A stretch of DNA of 64,000 nucleotides from Lucifuga dentata (taxonomy: Eukaryota; Chordata; Actinopteri; Ophidiiformes; Bythitidae), in contig VXCM01000907.1 of assembly GCA_014773175.1 (NCBI GenBank), positions 186,001-250,000 on the forward strand, given 5' to 3'. A model generated the notes under the pieces. That model saw nothing but the letters and a program-made list of their open reading frames with translations, made no database searches and was not told the origin of the DNA. The position numbers were made by a program, and so were the translations under genes. Positions 43,655 to 56,102 of this stretch are shown here, piece by piece; positions within the stretch are counted from its first letter, which is position 1, and each line of letters starts with the position of its first letter.

Positions 43655-43870
43655 AGGCTGGATGGGATATGTAATTCCTCCAGCATATTAAGGTCTGCCA
43701 AACGGTCTTCTCCTAGTTAAACATGCCCAGAATCCTGATCAGCTTCGAACCACCTCAAACTCTAAGCTTCCTTTAGCTCCTAATTCTCTCCTTGAGATCA
43801 AGCCCCTGAAACCCTGTGAAGAGAAACTATGTAATTTCAGTCACTTGTGTCCACAATCTATTTATTTTAG
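43655..43870 (+). mobile_element. decayed non-LTR retrotransposon fragment
   Basis: GGCTGGATGGGATATGTAAT, GGTCTTCTCCTAGTTAAACA, ATCCTGATCAGCTTCGAACC and GAGAAACTATGTAATTTCAG follow a fish retroelement family I recall. It shares the CTCCTCCCA..TTGGACATGCC / CATCCTGATCAGATGCC module with the minus-strand piece at 15.4 kb. Heavily mutated, no frame. Confidence 0.55.
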
Positions 43871-45198
43871 TCTATAATAAAGCTTGCAACTGTAGCTGAG
43901 GGTTGTAATATAAATTGAGACCTTTAGGCTCAGCTCACAAAATGATATGACTACATGACCAGAGATGACACCAATCTCACAGTCCATCTTAAGACCCCAC
44001 TATACTTCAAAAAGATGACGAAAGGATGAAAGAACAGGCCAATGAACATGTCCTAGAACACAGCGAACAGTATAGTCTACCTAATAGTCTAGTCTCCCTT
44101 TGGATTTTGGGATTAACTTGCTACATGGTCTGCTCATGCTAAAGCTGGGGGTGGCCTTAAACTTCTGGCCTGTAGTGTATCTTTATTCATCTGTGTATAT
44201 CTGTGCATTTATTTGTTTATGTGTGTCAGTTACTGAATGATCACATGGAGTGCCAAGGTGACTGTTCAGGCTCTGATCTAACTATCCAGAAAAAAGACAG
44301 GGTCGGACTGGGTGGGGCACAAACTATCACTCAGGCACACACACACACACACCCTAATGCTTACAGGAATCCATTATCAATATGGAGCATCCCAGGGAGA
44401 GCATGAGGGATGTGGGATGAGTAGGTGGGGTGCTAATGTGAATGGATGCCTCTCATATACTGCATGCAGCTATGAGCCAACTGAAGTGATGACTTTGTGC
44501 ATTCACGCTGAGTGGAGGACTTCCTGCGATCAACTTGGTTAGGGTGTGATGAATGTGACTTCATTTTGGGAAGGCGAGCTGCTCAGAGCCTCTGTGGAGG
44601 GAGATGATTCTGAATCTAGTTGGAAAGCAGTTTGAAACTGACAGACTAGCTGCCGGTTTTCATTTGGTTTCGTATCTGTGGATATGTGTTGCTGGCTAGC
44701 ACACTCAAGAGCCAACGTCTCTAATAAGCTCTAATAATATCCTTAATATATTCCATGGCTCAGGTGAATTCTTAGTTCTGATTGGCTGAAGTGGTTTTGA
44801 TTCTACTCAGCATCTCCAGCACATGATCATGTGAAGAGAGTTTACCATTACTAAATCCTTTATTATTTTAAGATAATCACGTCCTTCTGTTGATGTGGAA
44901 TCAATATTCATTCTTTGGGACCAAACATGATTATTATTTCACTTCTTAGATTTTAAAAGACTTGTACTAACACATAAAAAAGAGATGAATGCATTCATTC
45001 ATTTGTACTTTTAAAATATTAAGAAATGAGTGCCACTATTTTTTCAAAAACTGTATAGCTACGATTATGGAATTTATCAAACCATCATAGATTTTTATAT
45101 CAAGTTTATTTTCCCAAAGTGAAAATTTCAACACAGTTTATAAAACAAAAGCACAAAATGAAAATGCGCTCTGTAATCTTTTAAAGCTCCATTTAGTT

Positions 45199-45296
45199 AT
45201 ATGTGTGTGTGTGTGTATATATATATGTGTGTGTGTGTGTGTATATGTGTGCTGTATTGTACTGTATATGTGTGTGTGTGTGTGTATATATATACA

Positions 45297-45351
<55 letters not shown>

Positions 45352-45366
45352 TATACAGTATATATA
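45199..45366. repeat. compound (TG)n/(TA)n/(CA)n, self-complementary
   Basis: TG blocks, TA blocks and CA blocks alternate over about 165 bp; the later TG-TA and TA-CA halves are complementary. Confidence 0.9.
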
Positions 45367-47452
45367 GAATCAATTAAATCAGTTAACTCAATGTGATTAA
45401 ATAAAGGTTGCTACTACACCGCAGCAGCATAATAAGCATTACTGAGGAATTTAAGGTGGCATCTAAAAGTCCTCAAAAAATATTAAAAGGTCTTTTATAT
45501 GTTCAAAGCCTTAAATGTTCTTGAATGCAATCACATGCCACATTGTAAACATTACTCCTATTTTAAGGTCTTACAAATGCCATTACCTGTAATTACTTTG
45601 TTTGTGTTGCTAATGATTTTAGGGAGTCTTTAGTGTTGTCTGTTTTAAGTCAAGAGGACCGATAATTAATTGGGTGGGTGATTAATTAGAGGTGAGAGCA
45701 TGCTGTCATGTGTGTTGTTTTTAGTCTTTATTTACCAAGACAGAACTCTTTTAGCGCTGGCCTGTTTCATTAGCTGCTGGATACAAACAGTCTTGTGATT
45801 GGAGCCTCGCTGCTCTGCTGAGGCACTTACAGGTTACAATGCTCTCTCGGCAGGGGAGAACATTACTCATTCACTTGCATCCCCCAGTTTTTCCAAGCAA
45901 ATTATTACAAACAACATCCCAGTCTGAGGCTGTCTATATTACATCTGCCCACCTGGAAGCTTCCCCCCCCGTGCAGCCCCTCTCTTATATACGCCATAAA
46001 TTGCAAGGTCATATGTTATGAAAGAGGAGGAGATCTGATCAGATATTATCAAGCAATATTTCCCCTCCACGGGTTGGCTTTCTCTGCTGCTTCACACACT
46101 TACAGATCATCAGATAAGGCAGCACTCTGACAGGGAAGCTAATGGCTGACACGGCCTCTGGAGCCACACATGCACACATCCATGCACACACATACACCCA
46201 CACCCACATACACATACACGCCTTCATATGAACTAAATAAACAGACACAAATGGAAACATATAAACACAGGAAGACACAATATTATGTAATAACCATAAT
46301 TATAATACTCTGTCTGGAAATGTACCCATAATTATCTATGTATAACTAAAATCCATTCACTTCCCCAGAGAGTGCACTCAAATTTTATACTATCTAATAT
46401 CTTGTTACCATAATTCAGGCAATAAATTTGGAGGGTAAGGTACTGTTTGAAAATAAAGGGCCAGCCTTCCTTATACAGTGTACTAGATTTTCATATGCAA
46501 AAGACCTCCATCTCTAACCCCTTATTCCCCAAATACATATAAAAATACATATTATAAATACATATAATAAATACAAATACATATTATAAAGTGATTTAGC
46601 ACTTTTTTGGGACATGAGTGAAGAATTGTCAAGTAACAGTAAGTTACAAATTTTATCAATATATACAATTTGAAATACAGAAATTTATAGACGTGAATTA
46701 TTCAGGATTGGAATATAACTGTATGTAACATGAGAGTATTTTGTATCTATGCAGCATTTAATGAATTATTTTCTGTATGTGTATGTGTGTGATCAGGTCA
46801 TATATGGTTCTTATGTCTGCGGCTTTTCATCTGAGGCTACTTGTCATTTTCCTGAACTTACTGGAATGACAGCGAATGAGTTAAAAAGTGATTTACAGAT
46901 TAAAGAGACACGGATATTGAAAATTAAAACTTCACCAAGATACTGACTTTAGAAATTTTTAATTTTTTTCTCCCATCGGAGTTGTCACAGAGCCAGATCA
47001 GCTAACCAGTGGTTTGGGGATGACATGAAAGCAGAAAGAGCAGTAGGCTACATCAAAGCGTCTTGTTTTCAGCGAAGTGATCTGAAATCTTCCCAAAGAA
47101 ACTCTTCTTCCTCTCAGACGGATGTGACCTTGAGGTTTCACAGTTGCTTTCAGGGTGGGGGCCTTTGAAGTTGAGATTATTCTGGCTGAAACACAGTGAG
47201 TGTCTTTTGTACATTATGATAGCAGAGCTGATGGCTCTAGGAAATGTCTGGCCCCAAATGGAATTCTCTTTTGAATTTAATTTATGTGTCTCTGTGTGCT
47301 CTGGGGACTACTTGCTTCATTGCATACAGTGAAAGAGATACAGTGCATAATGTAGATGTTTGGTCCTAATTTGTAGTGCTGAGATGAACAGAAAGAAGGT
47401 TTCCTGGTGTGTAAATTAAAATTTCAAATTTTAATTTTTTTTTACATTTAGA

Positions 47453-47489
47453 TTTTTTTTTTTTTTTTTCNTTTTTTTTTTTTTTTTTA
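47453..47489. repeat. T tract with single N
   Basis: N at 47471. Confidence 0.9.
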
Positions 47490-49346
47490 CATTTTACTTG
47501 TTTTTTCTTTTATGTTTTTGGTACTTTTTACATGTTCCATGGCTAAACATAATTATAAATCAGTGTTTCCTAAACTCCTGGGTTCATACACTCACATTCA
47601 GTATGTAAAATATTTTAATTTGGTCATTAAAGGTAATTCATTGAAGTAAATATCCACAAATCCATTCTCCAAAGTTGGATCAAAACACTAACATAAGAAT
47701 TTTTAGAATGGTGAATACTTGATTATCCTGACTTGACTTGATTTTTACATAACCACATGGCTCTGATTTACAGCCTAATTCTTGATGGATGTTCAGATGT
47801 GGAACAATGTACAGTTTAATCTGGATCACAAATGAAGCTTTTACTGTAACCTGACTCGATCCATTCTCAAATGACACACTGCTATACTGTCCCTGTCATT
47901 TTGCAGCTGCTAGTACCTACTTCAGACAGCAAGTACTCTGAGGTAGGAGCTCATGTTCAAAAAGCTGAAATGACAGGTTCAAAACTAGCCAACAGAGAAA
48001 GTGAAAAGATAAATACACATTCAGGCAAAGATGTATACTGGATATTATATTGGACAGTAGTAATACTGCAATATTACCTCCGGGTAGTCGGAAATTTTTT
48101 AAGTGTAAAAATGTGAATGAAGTACTGCTGTATGCACTGATTATTTTAATATTGACATATTTCTAATATTGACATAGAATTTACATAAGATTAAGTCGAG
48201 TATGACGTGCCACTTGTTTTATGGATTAAAGAGCCGGTACATCTGTGCAGCTTTGCTATAACCTGTGTAAGCTTGGGCGCTGTGTGTTATCAAAGTGCAT
48301 GCAGGCTGTAATTATATCTCCTCACCTCAGCATTTGATGGCTATATGTTGTACTTGAACACTTCTATTGGCTCAACTTCATGTGCACTTGATTTGCATAA
48401 AAGCACACAATTGCACAGGCAAACTGATTTGCATGCAAACTCAAAACTGGACAAGCAATCATTGTCCAGCTAACATCCATAAGTGACTGACTGACCATAA
48501 TTTAATACTGAGAGCTCACAGAGGATGTATGCAGCACCAGAGAAAAGCACTGATTGAGACATTTTCTATGTAGCTGACTAGCTAGTCTTGGAAAACGAGT
48601 AGGTTGGGAGGTTCAGTATCTTACTCAAGAATACCAGGACAGAATAAGAAGCTGAGTCTAAAAGATCAGTCTAGACATAACCTGGCTTGGCATTGCATGA
48701 TTTGTTTTTGCTGCCATTGTATGTTTCACATTCGCTTGACCACATTAATTTACCCCTACTGCCTGAGGTTTTGAGCAATTGTCGCCTAAATGGCATACCC
48801 AAAAATGAAGGCTTATAACTCTGAACATATGACAAAGGGAGTCATTTACTTTATACCAACTGACAGAAAACCTTTTAAATTTTCAGGAAAATGGCTTAGC
48901 TTCAAGTTTAGAGATTCTCAGGTTCAAACAATGACAATAAAAACACACACACACACACAAAAAAAAACAAAACAAAAAAAAACGAAAAACAATGACAATA
49001 AAACACAAAAAAAATATAGGTGAACAGAGGGGTGTTTTTCAAGTTATACATTTTCAAAATGTGTATTTCAGGCACACAAGCCAGCTCCTTGGATTAACTT
49101 TTGTGATGCTGCTAAATGTGTAAACTCTAAATGCTGAAAGATTTAGAATGATTGAACATAGTGAAAAAAAAGTTATGGCATTTGGCACCGCTGGTGTCCG
49201 TTTTGGGACAAAACTGTCTCCAAGGTGTCCAACAGAGTGAGAGCACTGTTTTTTTTTTTTTTTACGCAGACAAACTCGGCTGTTGATAAACCAAAGCTGA
49301 TCCATCAATGCAATTCTATCCAATCCTTTCTATCCAAGTCTAACTA

Positions 49347-49567
49347 GGAAGTGATGTTATTGAGAAGCAAATGCTAGCCTCCAAGCTAACGTTAGCTCGG
49401 AGGCTATCATCTTGTGCTTTAGTTACATTTATCTCGGGATCGCGCTGTCATAAAATGTCATGTTTGGCTCATTTTGTTCAGGAGAATCTAAGCTTTCCAA
49501 AGATATTCGTATATCTCCATTTTATTGAGAAATGGTGATTATATAATGTTGCAAACGCTACATAAGG
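49347..49567 (+). repeat. direct repeat copy A of an unnamed dispersed element
   Basis: Pairs with 49741-49950. Shared blocks include ACATTTATCTCGGGAT, TCATAAAATGTCATG, GAGAATCTAAGCTTTC and TTATTGAGAAATGGTG. It contains a 32 bp palindrome at 49375-49406. No coding frame. Confidence 0.75.
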
Positions 49568-49740
49568 ACAAGTGCACTGGCAGACTGGTCTCCGGTCTGT
49601 CAGTGAAATATTATGCACACAATACACACGTGAAATGCATGCCTACTGCCATGGCTATATAAAAGCTGATAGGACCAACGACCCATCAATCAAACCCTCT
49701 GCTAATCACAGAGATGGATTTTAATATTTAGACCGTCCTC

Positions 49741-49950
49741 GGAAATTACATCATCGAGAAGTGACAAAGCTACGTATAGCTTAGCTAGGCTATCTTGTGT
49801 TTTAATTACATTTATCTCGGGATTGTGTGGTCATAAAATGTCATGCTTGGTCTCATTTTGTTTGGGAGAATCTAAGCTTTCTGTGGATATTCATATATCT
49901 CTATCTTATTGAGAAATGGTGTTATATAATGTCGCAAACGCTACACCCGG
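49741..49950 (+). repeat. direct repeat copy B of an unnamed dispersed element
   Basis: Second copy, about 394 bp downstream of copy A and diverged by substitutions and small indels. The palindrome of copy A is decayed here (AAGCTACGTATAGCTTAGC). It ends CAAACGCTACACCC where copy A has CAAACGCTACATAA. Confidence 0.75.
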
Positions 49951-51729
49951 ATAAGACACCCCATAAGACTCCATAAGAGGCCGCTCAGGCTTTATCCTAA
50001 AAACTACTCAGTGCCACTAACACATAATACACACAACTCATTTTGATGCTGTGCTCTTTCTGCTTTGCTGCTTTTTTAAAATTTTCTGCCACTGCACACC
50101 AGCTGTAATTTAAGCAAATGCAATTATAAACCTCCTTTTCTCTTTCTTACTTCATTAAATATGTCCATGGCTTAATTCAGTCAGCTGATTTAATTAACTT
50201 CTGGAAATGGATCTATGGCATGTTTGAGACTTCATCAGCAGCAACTTGGAAACAGTCTGCCGTCCTCTGCAGGCTGCCTGGGTTGATCTGAGGCACCATT
50301 TTAGGTTATCCAAGAATCAAGTGTTTGTCATCAATTTCGAACCATCACAGAGGAAATGATGGAGTTCATGAAGAATTGAATCTGTTATAATGGTTTTGGT
50401 ACCCAAGAAAAGAAGTGTTTCAGCAAAATACTTTGACACATAAGCACTTAGCATAACATACAGTATACAAGCTCTGCAAATGAATTAGAGCACATAAAAG
50501 AAAATTGTAACATAATAACTGTGGTTACTGCTCAATCATTTATTTGACAGTACCACAGAAACCAGAATTGTAAAAGAAAGATATGGCATTGCTCATAATA
50601 GAGAACTCTGGAAGCAATTTTACAGTCGCATGCTATTAATTAATTAGCGACTGCTCTCAATGTGAAGGAAAGAGAGAGCGAGAGAGAGAATTTCAATTTC
50701 TTTTGAGCTAAATGCCACTGATAGCCTTTGTGGCTGGAGGCTCTTGAATAGAAGAGAGTCAGAAAGGCTGTTGTCAGTTTATAATCAACCAACTTTCATT
50801 TATGCAGGAAATTAATCTCACTTTTTCCTCCTCTGCTCTTTTCAGCAACACGTTTATATTCATATAGTCACCTCAGGGAGTTTTTCAGAACAACAACTCT
50901 TGCTACTGAGCAGCTTCACTGCAGCACATGGAGGCTGTCTGCCTTGCTCAAGGACACCTTGACTGAAAACAACCATCTAACCTTTAGGCCACAAGTCCAA
51001 TTAAAACACTGAAACGCAACGTAAACAGCAGCTTTGGATGATAGTAATTCTTCATGCTGCATTTGTTAAACAGTGACAGATTGAAGCAAAAGTATTGACC
51101 ACAAGGGAAATTAGCCTTCATCATCCATTATGTTCTTGTCCAAAGACAGAACAACTATGTGCTTTTGTAAAACTTCCTTAATGCCATTTATTGAATGCTT
51201 AAACCCAGAGTGACTTGAAGCACCAATAGTGTGCATTCTTTGCATGCCAGTGAGAATCAAACTACTACCCTCTGACAGTATCTCTGCCTTGCTCTCCCCA
51301 TTGACCCATACAGGATCACATTAAAGCCATTCTCACCTCCACTTTCACTCAGACAATAAAGAAACTTTTTAATCAACTCTTAATGACAAACTCAAAACGA
51401 TGAAACTTCAGAGACTGTGTTTAATCTTTGAGGCTCACATCTTATTATGATACCACATCCTGGAATATATTTGCTTTGTACTTAATGCACAGAAGGAAGT
51501 TTTGAAGTCAAATGTTTGCTGGATTAGTGTGCAGATGAATGAAATCACTTGAGTCAACAAACTGGTGGTGACAACACATTTGCCAGTGAGCCAGTGTGCT
51601 GAAGAACAGCATGTGCAGTACAGTTCCAGACAGTGAGGCTGATAGCCAAACTATCCATCTGTCTACTACTTACAGTATGTATATTGACTGCATTTATCAT
51701 GTGTAACTTCTTGTTTTATTGCCTGGTTA

Positions 51730-52243
51730 TGTCACAGTTCTGCATGTCTGGTCAGCCACTCACCTGCCATTTCTGCATGCCTGGTCCTCAGCTACTCACC
51801 TGCCATTTCTGCCTGCCTGGTCTTCAGCTCCTCACCTCCTTCATCAGCCTGATTCATTTCAGGTTTGGACGCTGTCACCAATTAGCACCTATCAGGCATG
51901 GATTTAAGCCCCAGTCTCACACTCACCCTTTGCCAGATTGTTCTTTGCCATCTCCGATGCGAGACATTCGAGCGTTTATTTGTGGACTGACATTCTGTTA
52001 CCGACTCGGCCTGTCTTGGACAATCCTGCTTGTCGTTTTCCCTGGAAACCACCTCTGCCTTCTGTCCCCGACTCCGATTCTGGTTCCTGCGACTGGGTTC
52101 CCCGTCTGTCAGTTTCTGTGTAGGCGCTTTGTCCTGCCTGTTGTCCTGCCTGCTTCTGTGTTGGACTGAGAACTCCATTAAAGAACTTAACTTGCCAAAG
52201 TTGTACTGTGTGCTGCATTTGGGTCCAAACCCCACTCGTCACA
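51730..52243 (+). mobile_element. solo LTR, probably Ty3/Gypsy type, with target-site duplication
   Basis: 514 bp starting TGTCACAG and ending ACTCGTCACA, so TG...CA ends. It is flanked on both sides by GGTTA (51725-51729 and 52244-52248). The 3' part reads CCATTAAAGAACTTAACTTG, then CTGCATTTGGGTCC, a wording I recall from the ends of fish Gypsy LTRs; ATTAAA may be its poly(A) signal. Three imperfect copies of a roughly 33 bp CT-rich unit lie near 51741-51840. There is no second LTR and no internal region, so this is a recombination remnant. The 178-codon open frame across it is not a gene. Confidence 0.75.
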
Positions 52244-52485
52244 GGTTATTTTCATTGGTCTGCAAGTAATAAAAATAAACTGCCTAAAAATAGCACACAG
52301 CTACAGTAAGACTGCATGTCAGCAAGGAAATAGTAAGGCATTACTTTGACCTGAAATGGACTGAACATTCTCATGATGTAGCATATCCTACTTTTACTGA
52401 ATTTGCCATTGAACTGATTGATGTTTTTTATGCTGCTGTTATTGTTGTACATCTCGACAGTCTTTGTGTAGACATTTGTTGTGGC

Positions 52486-52790
52486 TGTTACCTCTACTAG
52501 GAGGTTATGTTTTTGCCTGCGTTTGTTTGTTTACAGCATCACTCAAAAAGTTTAGGATCAGTTTTGATGAAATTTGGTGGAAAGATGTGGCATGGCTCAG
52601 GGAACAACCCATTAAATTTTGTTGCTGATCCAGATCCAGGGCAGATCCAGGAATTTTTAAACGATTCCTTGATATTGGGAGATTTTCTATATGTTGTCAA
52701 TTTTTTCAAAAGCAATACACCAATCTCAATGAAAGGAAAATCAGCAGTAATTATCCCATAATATTAGTAGAAGCAATTTGGTCCAGATTT
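52486..52790 (+). mobile_element. teleost dispersed repeat (CTAGGAGGTTATGTTTTTGC type)
   Basis: Contains AGGAGGTTATGTTTTTGCC, ACTCAAAAAGTTTAGGATCA, GATGAAATTTGGTGGAAAG, GGAACAACCCATTAAATTTT and GATCCAGATCCAGGGCAG in the order of a repeat I recall from many fish genomes. Class unknown to me. Its 84-codon open frame is incidental. Confidence 0.6.
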
Positions 52791-52873
52791 GGAAAATTTC
52801 AAACTAGTGTTTCTTATGACATAAAGCAATTAAATCCTACAACAGTTATATATTGTTTTCTTTTTAGTGCATC

Positions 52874-52945
52874 ATGGATGTGCAGTGGTTTGTGGTTAGC
52901 AATTTTGCCTCACAGTAAGAAGAAAAGTCAAGAAACCATGAGTGA
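52874..52945 (+). mobile_element. decayed tRNA-SINE head
   Basis: GTGCAGTGGTTTGTGGTTAG followed by CAATTTTGCCTCACAGTAAG matches the head of the SINE type seen at 13.6 kb. The B box is mutated. It ends in an A/T-rich stretch. Confidence 0.5.
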
Positions 52946-55062
52946 AAGGCTGGTAATTTTTTTTTTTTTTTTAATTATAGGCCTTTCTGATGCTCTTTGA
53001 TTATTTATGCACTTGAGTAAGAAATCAGTTCATTGATCACTTTTCAACAAAACATAAAAAAAAAAAACCTACTGTGAGCCTCTTCAGGCCTTTTTGTATG
53101 TGTCTTTTTATACTGTAGCTGTTGTGCTTCCAGTGAATTTGAACCTCTGTTAGTTCTTCTTAGCCTACAAATTGGTTTCTGGATTGAGTTGCTGGTGTGG
53201 TGGAGTTGCCAGGGTGAATTGCCAGCGTGGGTTGCCAAGCCCCAGAGTGATGTTTTGATGGCCATGGATGCAGATTATGCTGAGCGTTCTTCAGTGACAG
53301 TTCAGTGCTCTGTAGGATGTTGCCTCTGAGCAGATGCCCAGTAAGGCAAAGGGAGCTGGATAAGACAGAAAACACGGAGCTGATCCAAAATGAACTGAGC
53401 TGAACTGAATGAAGGACAGTACATTAACTCCCCAGAGGGACAAGCTCCTTAATGTGTCCCCTGTGCAAGATGATGGTATAATAAAGTGAGACATATGCGA
53501 CCCGGCAAAACAGGAGACTCTAACTTAGCTGATCATGTGCGCTGCTGCACAAATTCGGTGGGAGAAAAAGATTTAGTAACCATCCAGCTGTTGATGTATT
53601 TCTGACTCAAACCAGAAAACAAGGAAACAGAATCTTCCTCAAAGCCCAAAATGTTTCAGGCTCCACTAAATGAATGAATAACACCATTTGTTTTGGCAAG
53701 CTTTAGACATAGATACAGACATTATTAATAATAAATACAAGCTACTGAGGGTACCCAAGTTTCTAATGCCTTTAGGGCTATTTGTGCAACTGAGTTATAC
53801 ATATATAAAGCATTTATTGTCACATTTTAAGATTTTTGAACCTAAGTTATGATGTTTTGATGTCAAAATATGCTAATAAAAATCTGTAAAGCAATACAAT
53901 TACATCATGGGTTTCATTGCATTTATATTGCAGGCTAAATTACAAAATCATTTCACTTTTATAGCCAGTGTGTCTGTTCTTTCCTTCACCCACTTACACA
54001 CTATTAGGCGAGCGTGCCTTCTCTCTTCAAACATTTCTTCCCCAGTTTGAGGCCTTTGGAAAAGGCTGAAATGCTGAAATTTTTCCTCAGAGTCTCGCAC
54101 ATCAAAGTGTAGTCAGGAGAGGCAGATGTGAGAGAGAGAAAGAAAGAGAGAGTGAGAGGGGTGTGTTGGTCAGGATCCACCAGATCCCATCATATGAATA
54201 TATTTCTGTCCCACTTTCACTCACATACTGAAGACACAATGCCCCCCCACACACACCTGTATACACACTATAACACATCAACATTAAGCATTAAAGCAGC
54301 ATGAAAGCAAGAAACCCAATTAGCAGTAGAGGGTAGACACACTAAGAGTGGGAAAGCCATTACTCTGGAAAAGGAAGTGAGAGGCAGCAGCTCCAACTGT
54401 CTTCAGTGATTTGGCACTAACAAGATGATCCATCTAACAAGGATCAACAAAGCTGCCCATTCACAGGCTGTGGTTTCATTTGTGTTCCCTCTTCTGTTAA
54501 TGTTTCTTTGTCTTTTTTTGGCTTTCCACCTCTCCACTATCCTCTATGTCCATTCTCTATCTCTATTACCCAACCATTCCCTCTATCTATCTTTGCTTGT
54601 GTTTCCCACTTTCACTCTCTCCTCATTATCCTTTCTCCTTTTCCATCACCCATGATGCTCAAGTTCAGTCTCCTGGACCAATTTGCCCTGACACTGAATT
54701 GTGTCAAAACTAATTCGTACTGCTGAAAGGCCTGTCCTGGGCTAGGATTCAAACAGGACATGATGGGAAGAGCTGACAGACTAGGGAATACACACAGACA
54801 GGACAGGATGCAGCAAGATATTTACACACAGCTACGGGAAATTTCCTGAGCATTTAAGCACAATCAACTCCATAACTAGCATCTTATCTCTTTTTCAACA
54901 CAAGCATAACAAATATGCTAAACTCATTTATATAATCCGCTAATCTTGCCTGCAGCATTCTCGTCTCGCACATACACACACCCAAAATACAGAGAGGGGT
55001 AAACAAAGACCCATAATCAGCACAGATGGAGTTTACAATCCTGCACCGCTTCACCAAACTTA

Positions 55063-55084
55063 GCACGCACGCACGCATGCACGT

Positions 55085-55117
<33 letters not shown>
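55063..55117. repeat. (GCAC)n to (CA)n microsatellite
   Basis: GCACGCACGCACGCATGCAC followed by about 17 CA units. Confidence 0.9.
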
Positions 55118-55121
<4 letters not shown>

Positions 55122-55526
55122 GCTGGTTTCCTGGGCGTTCTGAGATGTCATCAGATCCAGCTGTTCTTGAGTGCTGGACCTGGCTGGCTGCAGCCAAATC
55201 AGCTTCAGGGCCAGAGTCTAATTTCTGCACATTCAATACCAATCTGATTAGCGCTTGAAATTGCTTTTCCGCTCAGCCTCTTAGCGCTTTAACAATCGCA
55301 CAGGCCCAGCATGCTATCTCAGTCTCTTTCTGCCTTTCATTGTCTGTCTTACTGGTTTTCTATCTACGTACACTGTTGCATCTCTCTTTCTTTTCTGTCC
55401 TTCTTAGTCTATTATATTGTCTAATGTTGCTGTACATCTCACTTGCTTTTTCTGTTGCCATTTTCCAATTTCTTGCCCATGTGACCTTAACTTTCTCATG
55501 TTGTCTCATCTTTTTTCCTCTTGAAG

Positions 55527-56102
55527 GACCATATTGGCGATCTTGCATGTTTAAGCCCAATATATACAATCCACGTACACATTACATTACTGACAACTAT
55601 TTCCCAAAATATACTACTTTAGTGGTAAATTTTGAATTTTTTTCCCTGCCTTCCACTGGTTTAAGTTCATGCCAATACGCTATTAAAATCAACTTATAGA
55701 GACTTGAAACGTGTTTGAGATACATAATCCATCACAGCGAATACTATGTCTATTAAGTTTTTTGTCAAAGGAACTTTATTTCACGATCCAACACGGAGCT
55801 GCACGGAGGACAACACACAGTATATCTCCACCAGGAAATATAGTCCTAGGAGAAGATGGCTTTTACTGAGAAATTAAAATGACCGTCCATTCTACAATCG
55901 TGCATAAGTGTTAGAAGGCGAAACACTGAATTTTAAGGTGGGTGTATCATCTGAACATTTGATTTTGAAAGATTAGGGGATCTGAAAAAATTACAGGAAA
56001 ACTAAAATACGGTTTTATGTTTTGGAAATTGTTTGTCAGTAACGTACCATATATGCAGGTTGTATATATTGGGCTCAAACATGCACAGTAGCCCATATGG
56101 TC
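55527..56102. mobile_element. MITE-like element with about 100 bp terminal inverted repeats
   Basis: The left end (55527-55622) and the reverse complement of the right end (56102-56002) align over about 100 bases. Shared blocks are GACCATAT, GCATGTTT, AGCCCAATATATACAA, TTACTGACAA and TTTAG. The interior (about 380 bp) has no open frame of note. No clear target-site duplication is visible, so the class is open. Confidence 0.7.

Noticed and set aside
51633..52169. 178-codon plus-strand open frame
   Set aside because: It overlaps the solo LTR and its CT-rich repeats; Cys/Leu/Pro-rich translation with no known domain.
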